64,000 bases of DNA from positions 64,486,001-64,550,000 of the forward strand of contig NC_091124.1 of the NCBI RefSeq assembly GCF_040183065.1, read 5' to 3'. The notes below the pieces were generated by a model, which saw nothing but the letters and a program-made list of their open reading frames with translations, was not told the origin of the DNA and did no database searches. Of the stretch, positions 11,271 through 62,994 are shown piece after piece. Source of the DNA: Periplaneta americana (lineage: Eukaryota > Arthropoda > Insecta > Blattodea > Blattidae). Every line of letters starts with the position of its first letter. The stretch's first letter is position 1. The position numbers and the translations under genes are program-made.

Positions 11271-11698
11271 TACAGGGTGTAACTAAATATCTAAGATACA
11301 CTTCATGGATGAATTACTTAAAAAAATTAGTACATACATACATACATATGTATAATTTCCCTTTAGTTTCCATGTTATAGCAGATTTTGTGTTCTTTTAA
11401 TTCTGTTGACAAACTGAGTTAAAATCAGTTTCAACTATTTATGATATCTTTAGATACCTTAAACAAATCTCAGTGACTGTTTTGTAAGCAGTCTTTCTCA
11501 ACATTCTGTAATCATTTCAGCTACTCTATATGTTTGGGATTGCTTTGGGAATTCTATATTATAAGTAATATAATTCAGTGAAATTATTGAATTCTTTTTG
11601 GTTAATTTAACAAATTTATTTTAATATCTGCAAATTCAGAAGCTGAAATAAAATGTAATGTGAATAAATAAAATGCTGATGGAATGTTATACCCTGCA
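11271..11698. mobile_element. Possible small A+T-rich MITE
   Basis: TACAGGGTGTAACTA at the left faces GTTATACCCTGCA at the right, giving an imperfect 13-15 base terminal inverted repeat around 400 bases of A+T-rich sequence. No convincing target duplication was found. Confidence 0.3.
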
Positions 11699-11699
11699 T

Positions 11700-12330
11700 T
11701 TCAATAAATATAAATTTTCAGGTATTATTTAAAAGAGATATACTTTGACTGCCATACTGTAGCACATAGAACTTGAAATTACTGATGTGCTTGTTCACAG
11801 CTGGGAATTTGAGATCTTGGTTCTAGATTTGTGTAGACAAATATGACTCAAAAATAGTGTTCAGTAGAACATTAAAGACTTTATTCTTCAGAATCAAAAA
11901 CTTTTCTTTGTTCATGTTTATGGATAGTCTCAATAGATACAAATGTTATAATTAGCAGTAGAATAATCTGTTATAATATTATATTGTTTTTGGGAAATGT
12001 TTATTAAGTATTAACATGCTTTATATATATTTTAACAATTTGTTGAATCTAATTTGATTGTTTTAAGACTATTCTCCCTAATCTAATTGTTAGAAAGAAA
12101 GTCCCATTCAGTATCATTTAGGAATAAATTTAAGAGGTCCTATTTTGTATATTAAACCAAATTGTCAATTGTTTGATGTGATTGTAATTCCGTACAAGTC
12201 ATGAAAATGCAGTATTTTCTGTTACTATATTATTATTTAAAATTAACTTCAATTCCTAGTCTTACAAACATGGTGCCATATATTTATCATATCTAAATTA
12301 CGATTGCATTTCAAATGTTATATTAATAAA
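11700..12330. other. A+T-rich intergenic stretch, nothing recognised
   Basis: No coding frame, inverted ends or tRNA-like boxes seen. Confidence 0.5.
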
Positions 12331-12339
12331 ATCAAGGCC

Positions 12340-12460
12340 TTTTTCATCTGAATAATTTCAAGGCAAAAATTGTTCCGGGGCCAGGTATCGAACCCAGGAC
12401 CTCTGACTAAACGCACCAATGCTCTCTTGATTGAACTACCCAGGAACTCTAACCCGACAC
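12340..12460 (-). mobile_element. SINE, family III
   Basis: On the minus strand a tRNA-like head has GTTCCTGGGTAGTTCAATCA (A box), TGGGTTCGATACC (B box) and a 3' part CCCCGGAAC that pairs with GTTCCTG at six of seven positions. It is followed by a tail CAATTTTTGCCTTGAAATTATTCAG. The tail and poor anticodon arm argue for a SINE, although the acceptor-like pairing is unusually well kept. Confidence 0.6.
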
Positions 12461-12869
12461 TGACTCAATTTTTCCCTTAATCTCCACATACCTCAAAGTG
12501 AGCTGACAAACCATCAAGCATCCAACAGTAAGTGCACACAAATTCTGTGTGACTTAAATTGTGGTTTTCTGTTAACGAACAGTGACGTGTATTATGAAAA
12601 TCTAGTTTCACAGGACTTGTATTGTGTTATGTATTTATGAAATACTAAATCGAAACATGCATTCGTAAGTTTTTCTGTTTAATTTCAAATGCAGTACAAG
12701 AAGCCAAATAATGTTTTATTCATACACAAACAGATACATAATGGTGCATTTGAAAGTTTTACAGTAGAAATACAAGTATACTGTCTACCAGTACCGTGGA
12801 AGCATAACAATATTTTTCCTTACAATTTCGGACACACCACTTTTAGGTCATGAAGATACAGCTGTTTAC

Positions 12870-13100
12870 ATTTTCGGGTAGCATAGTCAGTTAATGCTGA
12901 CCTTCTGTGCCCAAGATTGCAGGTTCGATCCCGGCCCAGGTCGATGACATTTAAATGTGCTTAAATGCGACAGGTTCATGTCAGTGGATTTACTGGCATG
13001 TAAAAGAACTCCTGCGGAACAAAATTCCGGCACACCGGTGACTCTGATATAACCTCGGCAGTTGCGAGCATTGTTAAATAAACTATAATTTAAATTTTTT
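12870..13100 (+). mobile_element. SINE, family IV
   Basis: The A-box-like GGTAGCATAGTCAGTTAATGC and B-box GGTTCGATCCC head a body with AAAAGAACTCCTGCGGAAC, CACACCGGTGACTCTGATAT and an end GTTAAATAAACTATAA. From memory this body is a widespread insect tRNA-SINE type. Confidence 0.75.
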
Positions 13101-13104
13101 AATT

Positions 13105-14950
13105 TTGCATTTTCGGACATACTACTTTTAAGTCATTAAGATATATGTTTATAGAATCTTGTAATAACATGACTGTAGAATACATTATGTGTTAATAGAG
13201 ATGAAAAAAAGAGAACTGGTAGTAATGCTCCTCAGAACGAAAAACAGATCTGTTCAGTAAGTACAGATAATATTCACATTATTTTTCATGTTCATTTGTA
13301 ATAATAGTCAGTTACTGTTTTATGGCATTTAGGTACGATTTTTACCATTTTGTTTAATGATTTGCAGCAGTTATGTTATTGGTATGGTGTTTTGACAAGA
13401 AATAGCTTTCTGAAGGTTAGGAAATACAAATTATTTTATTAAACAGCTTTGGATTCTGTTGATGAATGGGAAGTGAAATCTTGCAGTTTTTCAGTACTGC
13501 ATGTGATTTATTTGCTATCAAATTATAATATAGCACATGTGAAAAACACAAGTTTTTCTTATTATGGAACATATTAAGTTCCTATGTTATTTTCATGCTA
13601 AATGTAAAACAGAATAAGTGACCATGTGATAACTTTGTAAAAATGTATAATATAATATTGCTTCATAATTCAAACATTGAAGATATGCATTGAGTAATAC
13701 AGCAGAATTTTACAAACTGCTTCTGCCACAAATGTAAAAGGACCAATTATTATATTCTGTTGTTCAAAATTTTAGTTTATTTTCTGAAAATTTAAACGTT
13801 AATTATGTGAAATGAGTTTTGCATAGTGTGATTTTCAGTAAGTGAATTCACATGCACTTTATATTGTATGTAAAAATAAAATTAATTATAAACTTTACAT
13901 TACGAATTAAAATAAAATAAATCTTCATCATATGATGATTTCTTGGTGGACTTTGATTATATAATTGTTAAGGATCTTTGTATCCTCAGATTTTTGTTCA
14001 CACTACAAATAGGCCTACCGTATGATGAAGATTGGTCATAACCTCTATCACACTAAAATCCTGATATTCCTTTGAACATTGTTAATAAACCTTATTAATG
14101 CAAACTCCATTTAAACAAGAAATGTAGCTAATACATATGCCTACCTGTCCAAAATCCTTTTTTTTGTACAGAATTAGTTGAGAAATAATTAATATATCAG
14201 ATATTAACTTCATGAACGTAAACTTGGGAATGGTTTCATTATTGAATATATTACCACGTTGCTTCAGATTAAACCTCTTTCCACATACTGGGACAGATAT
14301 GGCACTTACCGGTTTTACATTCATATAACTTATAATATAAAGCGTATAATATTTCAAACTGCATGCTGGGACAGATATGGCACACTATCAACAACTAGAT
14401 TTGACTATATGACATCAGTTGAGAAAGATAGAACTATTTAAGTTATTTGAATATATAACCAGTGTGTGCAAAACTGTCCTATGCAGTAAGGGATTAATTT
14501 AAAGAAACTGTTACACTGAAGAATACTTTTCATTATTCTTCTATTTCCTGCTCCAAATTTAAAGTGGACAGTCAGAATGCTACTGTTTTAGGTAGTATTG
14601 CCTCCATAAAGCACGAGGATTAATTGGAGTCATACCTATGCTCTAGGCTTGGTTTGGCTTTCCAAAGACTGGGTCTGAGATGGATTCTTGCACTTAGGCT
14701 TACATTGACTCATTGTGTGCCCTATATATGCTATATTTACCCAAGTCTGACAAATAGCTTTGGTGGCATTCGTGAATCCGATGCTGACAAGTGGGCCATT
14801 CTGCCTGAGCCCTAACAGAGCTAGATACCATCTCCAGATAATGTAATATAGGATTGTTTTATTCTTATTACGTGCGTATTTCAGAACAATCTTAAAGTGT
14901 TATGCCTCTCATTAGCAGTTTGTGAGTGTGGAAGAATGACATCATGTGCT
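13105..14950. other. A+T-rich stretch with one short duplicated segment
   Basis: No gene supported. An 18-mer, CTGGGACAGATATGGCAC, occurs twice, at 14288-14305 and 14366-14383, 78 bases apart. The segment 14600-14830 is less A+T-rich than its surroundings and could be part of an unknown repeat. Confidence 0.45.
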
Positions 14951-15215
14951 ACTCAAGAACAGAAGTGCTATATTTTTTATATTGCCACATTATATCCCCA
15001 AGACTTTACTGTCGCAGACGATAGATGAAATGAGGGGAGAATGGAGAGTGTTGGTGGAATGATGAAGGGAAATAGGATTATTGCAAGAAAAACCCTCTGC
15101 AACGTCTGCTTTGTCCACATATTCCATCACAAATTGGTTGGGGATAGAATCCAGACTTCCAGCACACCAGCACTTGAGCTAGAGGTGCAGCAAGTCACAT
15201 GCTGGGACAAAATAC
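14950..15215 (-). mobile_element. SINE, family V
   Basis: On the minus strand a tRNA-like head reads TAGCTCAAGTGCTGGTGTGC (A box region) and GGATTCTATCCCC (B box). The following body includes the complement of AAAAACCCTCTGCAACGTCT. Recognised from boxes and layout; no target duplication found. Confidence 0.5.
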
Positions 15216-15229
15216 CGTATTGAATTTTG

Positions 15230-17595
15230 GTACCAAATACAGGTATGCTATTAGGTATTAAGATGGTAATTTCACGACTGTCTGAAAAAATTTGCACTTA
15301 GGCTCTTTAATATTTACTTCTATTTTGTTTATAGCACTCTTATTATAAATTCGTCACCCTTTCTAAGAATTTAATAAAAGTACCACAATGTGAGTGTGTA
15401 TATGACTTCATTTGTGCCGCTGTGCTTTATGTGACATTAGGTTTTTATAAGCTTCTTAACTTTGTGATCAAGTGCTCATTTTTATAGTTATATTATGAAA
15501 ATAAAAAAAACTTATACCACTATTAAGATTTGTACACTAATTATGTTTGGATGTGCTCGAAATTCCTTATTCTCTGTAATATTTTCGTGTCAGCATTGTC
15601 TACGTAGACATAACAAAAATATTCTTTATCTTGCTCATTGTGCTTAAGTTCAATCTTGCTTTCGTGTCTTCAGTTTAAAAAAACGCAAAGAAGGATCAGG
15701 ACTTGTGAAAACTTTAGAGCGCATAAGGCCACTGTAAATGAATTGTGAATTGCAGAACATCTACATTTCAGTAAATTTTTCAGCAGAGATAACTGATTAT
15801 CTTCAGAGTGTTTGGCATTTTGAAATTACTATTTTTTTAAGCACAATAATATGTAGTCTTTGACATACATGAACTTTAATGTTTTTCTTTAATATTTTCT
15901 AGAAAAAATATGCATTGCGTGCATGTGGGGGTTTCTGCAATTCCTGATTGGCAACAATTATTTTACTTCTTTAAAACAATTTTATTTCTAGGTGAAAGAC
16001 TATATTTTCTTATCTCCTAAACTTTTTCAAATATATATATATTTAATCCAAGAAATTGAAAAAAGTACACAAACATACAAAAATGGAAAATCTTATGATT
16101 GGTCTATTTAATTCGGCAAATTCCTTTAAACCAATAAATTTAAAAAAAAAATAAAGGAAAGTTTTGTTTCTAAAAAATTCCACAACTCCTGGATTTGTGT
16201 TCCTGCAATTCACTGTAATTTATTGCCACAGTAAAATGTACACAGAGCACTGGACATGTGAGGTTTCTGCATCACTTGAAAGGCCTGTGTATGAATATTA
16301 CAGTCATATGAAAAACTGAATTTGAGAAATAATGTGACTTGTGGAGTTTCTAAAATTCACGATTCAAATGCGTTCTGAGATAAGAAGTGTAATTTGGCAA
16401 ATACAATTTTCTTTTTTAATTTTGCAATTCTCGCAAAATTCTTAACATGCAAAAAATTACTGAAGGTCTGAAGAACAAAATTGAATGGAAAGATTTAAAT
16501 TTAACATATTGAAAAGTGTATATTTCAGCAATAGAAAAAGAAACAATGGTTGCATATTCTTCATAGAGAGGATTGACATTGTTGTGGCAGGGTTGAATTC
16601 TTTCATATAATACAGTGTGTGGTAATACGGGATTAATATTCTATTTACATAAGACTTGGAACTGGAAGACTTAAGTGAACTAAACTTACTCGTATTACAA
16701 GGAAAGGGAGCCTACTACCTGGTTATTGTCGCACACAATCTACAAAAACTGGATATTTATATCACAACCTGAATTAGTATGTAGCAATAAAATTGCAGTT
16801 TAATATAAAATCCAATACTCATGAAGAAATTATATGTCAACTAAAAACTGGTTCTTGGTCAGTTTTATTAATTTTGCATAAGAAGACTATGTGAATCATG
16901 GATAATGCAAGGTATCAATGTCATAATAAATAAAATTACGCATCATCCTTGCATGTATTGGTCTCTTGCCAACGCTTGAACTGTATGCCCAAGGATCTTT
17001 TGCCCACAGGATGGTAATTTAAAATTTGGCGTGGAATTCTAGAACGAGGCATTCTGATGACATGTGATCTCCAGTGACATTATCATCCCATTTCCTTAAA
17101 CCACGTTTTCTGTTTCATTTATTTTTAGTTCCTAGACTTTCCTTTGCCGCTGTAGTTATAATATACTTCAAATTACTCAATTCTTCCTCAACATTACTTC
17201 CTATTTCTATATTTAGTAAATTAACTATTCTCTTCTCATAGAGCCACCAAATACTTGAGTCATTAAATAATGAAACCTTAAAACAACATGTAGATTGTTT
17301 AATAATTAAAATTACGCATAATCCAGAAAATAAGATAATTCAGGAATAGTGAAGAATTTGACAGCTATGGTAAAGATAATTACAAGGAATTCTATTGGAA
17401 TAAATACACGCAGGTATGTTTTCAGCTACTGAATCTTATTACTACTAATTATATTCATGGATTTTGTACTTAAAGTGCAGTGCTTGACTCTTGATAAATT
17501 AAATGCATATTCAGTAAGTTCGTAATATTACAGTGCTGCTTCGGCATTAGTTGAAGCTCGAAACACCTGAATATGACATGCTGTAAAACATATTC
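15230..17595. other. A+T-rich intergenic stretch, nothing recognised
   Basis: Dense stops, homopolymer runs and no supported coding frame. Confidence 0.5.
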
Positions 17596-17599
17596 ACTA

Positions 17600-17650
17600 G
17601 TGCTGAGTTCTTAGCAATAAAGCCATTAACTCTTGTCCTTTAATACAGGA
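17600..17650 (-). repeat. Relic of a LINE 3' tail
   Basis: CTAGTGCTGAGTTCTTAGCA followed by ATAAAGCCATTAACTCTTGT matches base for base, with scattered changes, the 3' terminal segment of the RNase H LINE family in this window (compare 19738-19797 and 26592-26660, minus-strand 3' ends). Confidence 0.45.
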
Positions 17651-17940
17651 GTGATGTAGCAAAGTATAACCATTTTAATGTAGGTACCATATCACAAACC
17701 ACAGGATTAAATTTATTGTCGAAAATGTAGGATCCTGCTTTTACTGGTTTTTTCTTCAGCTCCTGAGTTTTGTATGGTGAAGTATGGGATGTATACCAAA
17801 CAGTAAGGGTCATGTATACAATTTATGACTTTAAGTGGAGATACAGTTTAACCAAAAATGTTAACCATAGGTTTAGTTCACACAAGGATGTGTCTGTGCA
17901 ATAAAACTAACAAGGTAACCTAGTTAATTAACACCTGAAA

Positions 17941-17942
<2 letters not shown>

Positions 17943-17992
<50 letters not shown>

Positions 17993-18045
17993 GTGATATA
18001 ATGTTAAAAGTTGTGCAATCAAGATGTATAAAAACTAAAAAGATT
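17943..18045 (+). repeat. (AT)n tract and relic shared with 35077-35135
   Basis: About 44 bases of AT repeat are followed by AAGTGATATAATGTTAAAAG and ATCAAGATGTATA. Nearly the same sequence lies just downstream of the second hammerhead-like palindrome at 35077-35135, so both are likely flanks of one Penelope-like family. Confidence 0.5.
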
Positions 18046-18332
18046 AACTTTATTAGTGATCACTTCAAACTTTCACGAAACCCTGGCATTATGTGGTCTA
18101 CATCCCTTAGAGAGGTCATGATCAGATAATTTTGACCCAAGTAGAGTTAAAAGGAATGAGTTGCATCTTAAAGAAATGTTGTGCATTTGATATTATACTA
18201 AAATAACACAGGATTGTTTACGTTTTCTGATGAATTTGCTTTTATATAGTCATTAGCATCCTCACTTCCCAAATTTTCAGGAAACGTTATCTGTTCTTGG
18301 TCTTCATAACTACTGTACTATCATCATTGTGC

Positions 18333-18569
18333 GCTTAGCACGTCTGGCCGTGAAACCAGGTGGCCCAGGTTCGATTTCTAGTCCGGGCAAGTTACCTGGT
18401 TGAGGATTTTTTCCGGGGTTTTCCCTCAACCCAATATGAGCAAATGCTGGATAACTTTCGGTGCTGGACCCTGGACTCATTTCACCGGCAGTATCACCTT
18501 CATCTCATTCAGACGCTAAATAAACTGAGATGTTGATAAAGTGTCGTAAAATAACCTAATAAAATAAAA
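18333..18569 (+). mobile_element. SINE, family I, copy with target duplication
   Basis: The body carries GGTTCGATTTC, TTACCTGGTTGAGG, TTTTTCCGGGGTTTTCCCTC and the end GTGTCGTAAAATAACCTAAT plus an A-rich tail. It is flanked by a 13-bp duplication ATCATCATTGTGC at 18320-18332 and 18570-18582. The tRNA A-box part is missing, so the 5' end is slightly truncated. Confidence 0.85.
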
Positions 18570-18886
18570 ATCATCATTGTGCCACACTTGTAGATTCTGG
18601 TATCACTACGAACTGTAGAAATTCATTCTTGATGGATAGAGTATCAACTTTCCACACCAGAGGCCAGCATTCATATCCTACAATCATAGTTTAGGACAAG
18701 TAATGGACAAAAATACTTTTTCTCCAAACATTATTTTTCTCTTTGCTGTAATCCACACATGATTTACTTACAAATATAATTATCTATGGCTATTGCAAAA
18801 ATTACGTGTCAAGAGGAATACTTACCCATGAATTTGGCTCAATGGATTTAGCAATAAGGCACAACACACATGCTCCATGAAATATG

Positions 18887-19375
18887 TTGTTGTGGTTTTC
18901 TAATGCCAGGCATTTGAAATAAAGTCATTTGACCTCTTGCACTCCAATATTTTTCAAAGATATTATCATGACCAGCCACTGAAGCACAGATTTTGAGGTG
19001 TTCCGAATCCATTTCTTGGTTTGAGTTGCACAATGGGCAGTTAGGGGACTGATATATTCCAATTCTATGCAGGTGTTGGCCAAACAATCATGGCCTGTTG
19101 TCAATCTAAATGCAGCTACAGACGATTTTCGTGGTAAATCGGGAATTAACTGTGGATTTTGATGCAGAGAGTTCCATTTTTTCCCTTGGGATTGAGTTAT
19201 CAAATTTTGTTTGTTGAAGTCTAAGTATGTAGATTTAATAAATCTCTTCACAGAGTAATACGTAGATTTAGTAACAGGTCTGTAAGTAGCAGTGCTGCCC
19301 TTCTTTGCTAAAGCATCTGCATTCTCGCTTCCCAGGATTCCACAATGGGATGGGATGAAATATTCCAATGTGAAT
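18887..19375 (-). mobile_element. LINE 3' fragment with RNase H end and zinc knuckle
   Basis: Minus-strand translation runs IPSHCGILGSENADALAKKG (end of an RNase H domain) through VKRFIKSTYLDFNKQN to LCNSNQEMDSEHLKIC, a C-x2-C-x9-H-x3-C zinc motif, and ends before CTAATGCCAGG-type 3' sequence and a GTTGTTGT tract (CAA repeat on the LINE strand). One frame change separates the RNase H and zinc parts. It belongs to the LINE clades that carry RNase H (I/LOA-like). 5' truncated. Confidence 0.8.
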
Positions 19376-19734
19376 TGCACAGAACTAGTCTCATGGGAAT
19401 GTCATATAAAGATAAAGACAGAATTATTAATGTGAGGGATAAATTTAATATTAATTCTGATTTTCCATTATTCATACAATACTTACACAGAAAGTTCCTA
19501 TGCAGACCACAACAAGCGGTCGTACACCGGCATACAGACAGGTCTCACTTCACTCCTTACCACTAGCTTCCTAGGGATAGGCATTTCACTCTGTTATTAA
19601 GCCAATAGAACATTACTACCAGAGATCCATCTGCACATGGAAACTCTGTCTATTTAACAAAACTAGGCTAATGTTGTTTTGACTGCTTCTAAGCAAACTA
19701 CTGTTGATCTTTCAATAGCTCTTCATATACAGAA

Positions 19735-19800
19735 TGTTATCTAATGCTGGGCTTTGGCAACGAAGCCATTAGCGTTCTTGCTCTCCAATATTTCTCTATT
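19735..19800 (-). repeat. LINE 3' tail relic
   Basis: TCTAATGCTGGGCTTTGGCA then ACGAAGCCATTAGCGTTCTT and CTCCAATATTTC align with the 3' terminus of the RNase H LINE family. No coding part is attached. Confidence 0.55.
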
Positions 19801-19959
19801 AATTCATATACAGAATGTTAATATGTGGAAAACCTTTGGGGAATGGATTGGGACCTACAAACAAGCGATAAAGTTTTGTTTTTCAATTCTAAGGACTTTC
19901 TAGTTCATACATGTTTGCTTATTACAATTTTATTTTACATTTTTGTTTATGAAGTCTAT

Positions 19960-20330
19960 TCCTAATTCTACAGATAGTGCTTAAAGTGGCCACCATGTGT
20001 TCTAATACAGGCTTTCAAGCGACACATCATGGACTGTCTTACTCTCTCCCATATTCCAGGGGTCATATCTGCTGACAGCCTTCAACACACTCGTAAAGAA
20101 ATCCAGTGAACTGAGGTCAGAGGAACGACTAAGCAAGGATGGTGGCCTCCCACAACCTATCCATTTATTAGGAGAATTATTCTAGTAGCAAGAGAAAAAT
20201 AAGACAGTAACCCTCCTTCCATGAATCACATAGGGTAGTGCGACTTCTTCCAGCAAAATATTTAAATAATGTTCCGTTCAAAATTCACAAGGCCTTCTGG
20301 TTTAATAAGCAAGATCCATTAATGTAAGAA
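19960..20330 (-). mobile_element. Mariner-like transposase C-terminal relic
   Basis: Minus-strand reading gives RPPSLLSRSSDLSSLDFF (the degraded SPDLTPLDFF-type catalytic region) and, downstream in another frame, VRQSMMCRLKACIRTHGGHF, the C-terminal signature of DUF4817-type insect transposases. Frame broken, ends undefined. Confidence 0.55.
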
Positions 20331-20339
20331 TCAAATTAA

Positions 20340-21160
20340 ATGAGTGCCTGTACGGTAAAAAAAAAAAAAGCATTTATACAAATATTTTTGCTTGCTTTTG
20401 GGTTCTCTATCCATTCCTCAAAGATCTCCCACTTATTAGCATGCTGTATTTTATATTCAAACCATTCCGCTAATTTTTTTTTATTGGAAGAGTAGTACAA
20501 ATTTAATGACAGCTTATTTGTTCAGAGTAGTCCAATCGAGTGTTCCCTCCTCTTCATTGCTAATTCTTTATGTTCCTATTTGGTAATTTGTTCCATGTAT
20601 TCTTTTTTTTTTTTTTACACCAAACAGAACACAAGTTTGTTTGTGTCGTTTTTACCGGAAAAATTGGTTTCCCTCTCTGCCTCTCCATTCTCCTCTTCCA
20701 ACTTACAAGTAGCTGTACTCTCATTACAATAGGCTATCCCAGAATGAACTTGAATCGTTAGCAGTAATAAACATTCTTGAATAGGTATAGTCAGAATTCT
20801 AGTTTCATGGATACCCAACGTTAGAACTTTTAGTGCAATGAAACTCTTGCACATATGAACTGAATGATATCAAGAGCCGAAGTAAGAGTATCCACGTTTA
20901 TGTAAATATGTGAACACACAACCCTGAAATCGCTAAGCCATATTATGCTGAACTAATTAAACCCAATGCTTAAAGTTAACCATACGAATTAATAAAAAAA
21001 AAAAAATTAGTACATAAACAAAGAACCTCGTCATACGTGTTCCAATATGTAATGCATGCATTCTTCGCCACAATACTTTAACTCGATAACTTAGCGGCAG
21101 CATACGCAAGTTTCAAACGCTAAAAAGTTTAGTTTTATACACATTATCAACGTTAGAAAG
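20340..21160. other. A+T-rich stretch downstream of NDUFB11
   Basis: Poly-A and poly-T tracts near 20358 and 20605. No supported gene or repeat edge. Confidence 0.45.
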
Positions 21161-21169
21161 TAAAGACAA

Positions 21170-21175
21170 TTTATT
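21170..21175 (-). terminator. Candidate polyadenylation signal of NDUFB11
   Basis: AATAAA on the minus strand, 284 bases past the stop codon, is the first perfect hexamer I see downstream. Confidence 0.4.
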
Positions 21176-21458
21176 ATGTACCTGTAACTTTCACAATTTC
21201 CGAACAATTCATAAAATTGGGACAAATATCTATTACTCAGCTTACATTAAATTAATAATTTGTAGGTAATAGCATTACATGCTACTTTAATTTAATTAAC
21301 TCCTGTGAAAATATTTACATTTGTCAACCTCCATTCCAGTACATAGCTAAACAAACTCCACACATTTTCTAATAGCCGGAAAACTGTTCTTACATTAAAG
21401 TTAGCACTTTTCAGGCACACGTTAGTCTGTTGCATACTACAGGAATCGATATCAGTAT

Positions 21459-21917
21459 CTATATAATTATTTCAGTGTCACCCAATTCTTCATCTGAAGG
21501 TAGCTCAAATTTAGAGGGATCAATCAGATTCCGGTCTATAAGTGGCAATCCTTGTTCTTCCCTCCTTCGCAGCTCAAGATATGCTTCACGCTGCGCCCAG
21601 TCGCGCAAAAACACATCTGGATAATAAGTAAGTAGCAATCCTCCAAACACTATACAAATTGTAATAGAAAAGAAGAAAGATGAATGAAGTGCATCTTTGT
21701 CGTCTTGTTCACTCTTAAAATTGAATCCATAACTGACCCAATTTTTCTTCGCATCTGCAACATGTTCTGTGGACTCGCTCTTCTCAACAGTGTCTGCAAC
21801 GCTTGCTGTCTCTCTGTTTTTCTTCGATGTTGAAATTGATCTGATATTCTTACTACTAGATAGTATAATTGATCGTTTTATTGCGGGATTCTGCAAAACC
21901 CTAAATACGCCCGCCAT
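21459..21917 (-). CDS. NDUFB11: NADH dehydrogenase 1 beta subcomplex subunit 11, mitochondrial
   Basis: A complete 152-residue frame. An accessory, membrane-arm subunit of respiratory complex I (ESSS/NP15.6 family) in the mitochondrial inner membrane. Residues 1-30 are basic and serine-rich without acids (MAGVFRVLQNPAIKRSIILS), fitting a mitochondrial targeting peptide. NWVSYGFNF precedes a single membrane segment at about 81-102 (SSFFFSITICIVFGGLLLTY), then YPDVFLRDWAQREAYLELRR and the acidic C-terminus characteristic of the family. The ATG at 21915-21917 has A at -3 and G at +4, a good context. The coding sequence has no intron here. An intact frame, unique flanks and a divergent partner argue for the functional gene rather than a retrocopy. 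Its start lies 409 bases from that of Spt16, so the two probably share a promoter region. Confidence 0.9.
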   Translation of the reverse strand: MAGVFRVLQNPAIKRSIILSSSKNIRSISTSKKNRETASVADTVEKSESTEHVADAKKNWVSYGFNFKSEQDDKDALHSSFFFSITICIVFGGLLLTYYPDVFLRDWAQREAYLELRRREEQGLPLIDRNLIDPSKFELPSDEELGDTEIII

Positions 21918-22325
21918 GTTGTCAATGACGTCCTATTCCACGAGTTCCACTAGAATCAAAATTCTCTTATGCAATCAAGTTTGAATATGAAATTTCCCTT
22001 CTTTCTGAAATCCTTGCTGTTGGTCTATATAGGAGGTTGTGGTTACATAATCGTTCTTTAAACGTATATAAAAAGAATTAGCATTTTTGTTAAAAATTTA
22101 TTAGATTACCGAAGTAGTGATTCTCGAAAGCAGTGTTTGTTTACTTTTGATCAAAAAGTGATTCATTGTAGGCGGACAAGGAACGCAATTCCCTTTTTGT
22201 TCCGAGTCCACACTACGCCGAAAGGAAAGCATTCCCTTGGTACCAAGTGCATAGCTCGCGCCATTTTAATATTGTTGTGCGGGAGGGTAGTTGTTTCCTT
22301 TGATGGTTGTGAAACTCAGAGAAAA
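21918..22325. promoter_or_regulatory. Divergent promoter region between NDUFB11 and Spt16
   Basis: 408 bases separate the two start codons and must hold both 5' UTRs and promoters. No TATA box in a convincing place. The part at 22150-22330 is richer in G, C and CpG than the surroundings, as in housekeeping promoters. AAAATGGCGCG on the minus strand at about 22257-22267 resembles a YY1/Pho site (weak call). The frame upstream of the Spt16 ATG is open to 22137 but contains no in-frame ATG. Confidence 0.6.

Positions 22326-62994
<40,669 letters not shown>

Noticed and set aside
12378-12452. tRNA gene on the minus strand
   Set aside because: Acceptor pairing is good, but the anticodon arm is poor and a SINE-type tail follows.
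21459-21917. NDUFB11 as a processed retrocopy
   Set aside because: Single-exon, but the frame is intact, there is no A-rich tail or target duplication, and it shares a compact promoter with Spt16.
22137-22325. N-terminal extension of Spt16 from an open frame starting upstream
   Set aside because: The frame is open but begins with TTG and has no in-frame ATG before 22326; the family's N-terminus matches the 22326 start.
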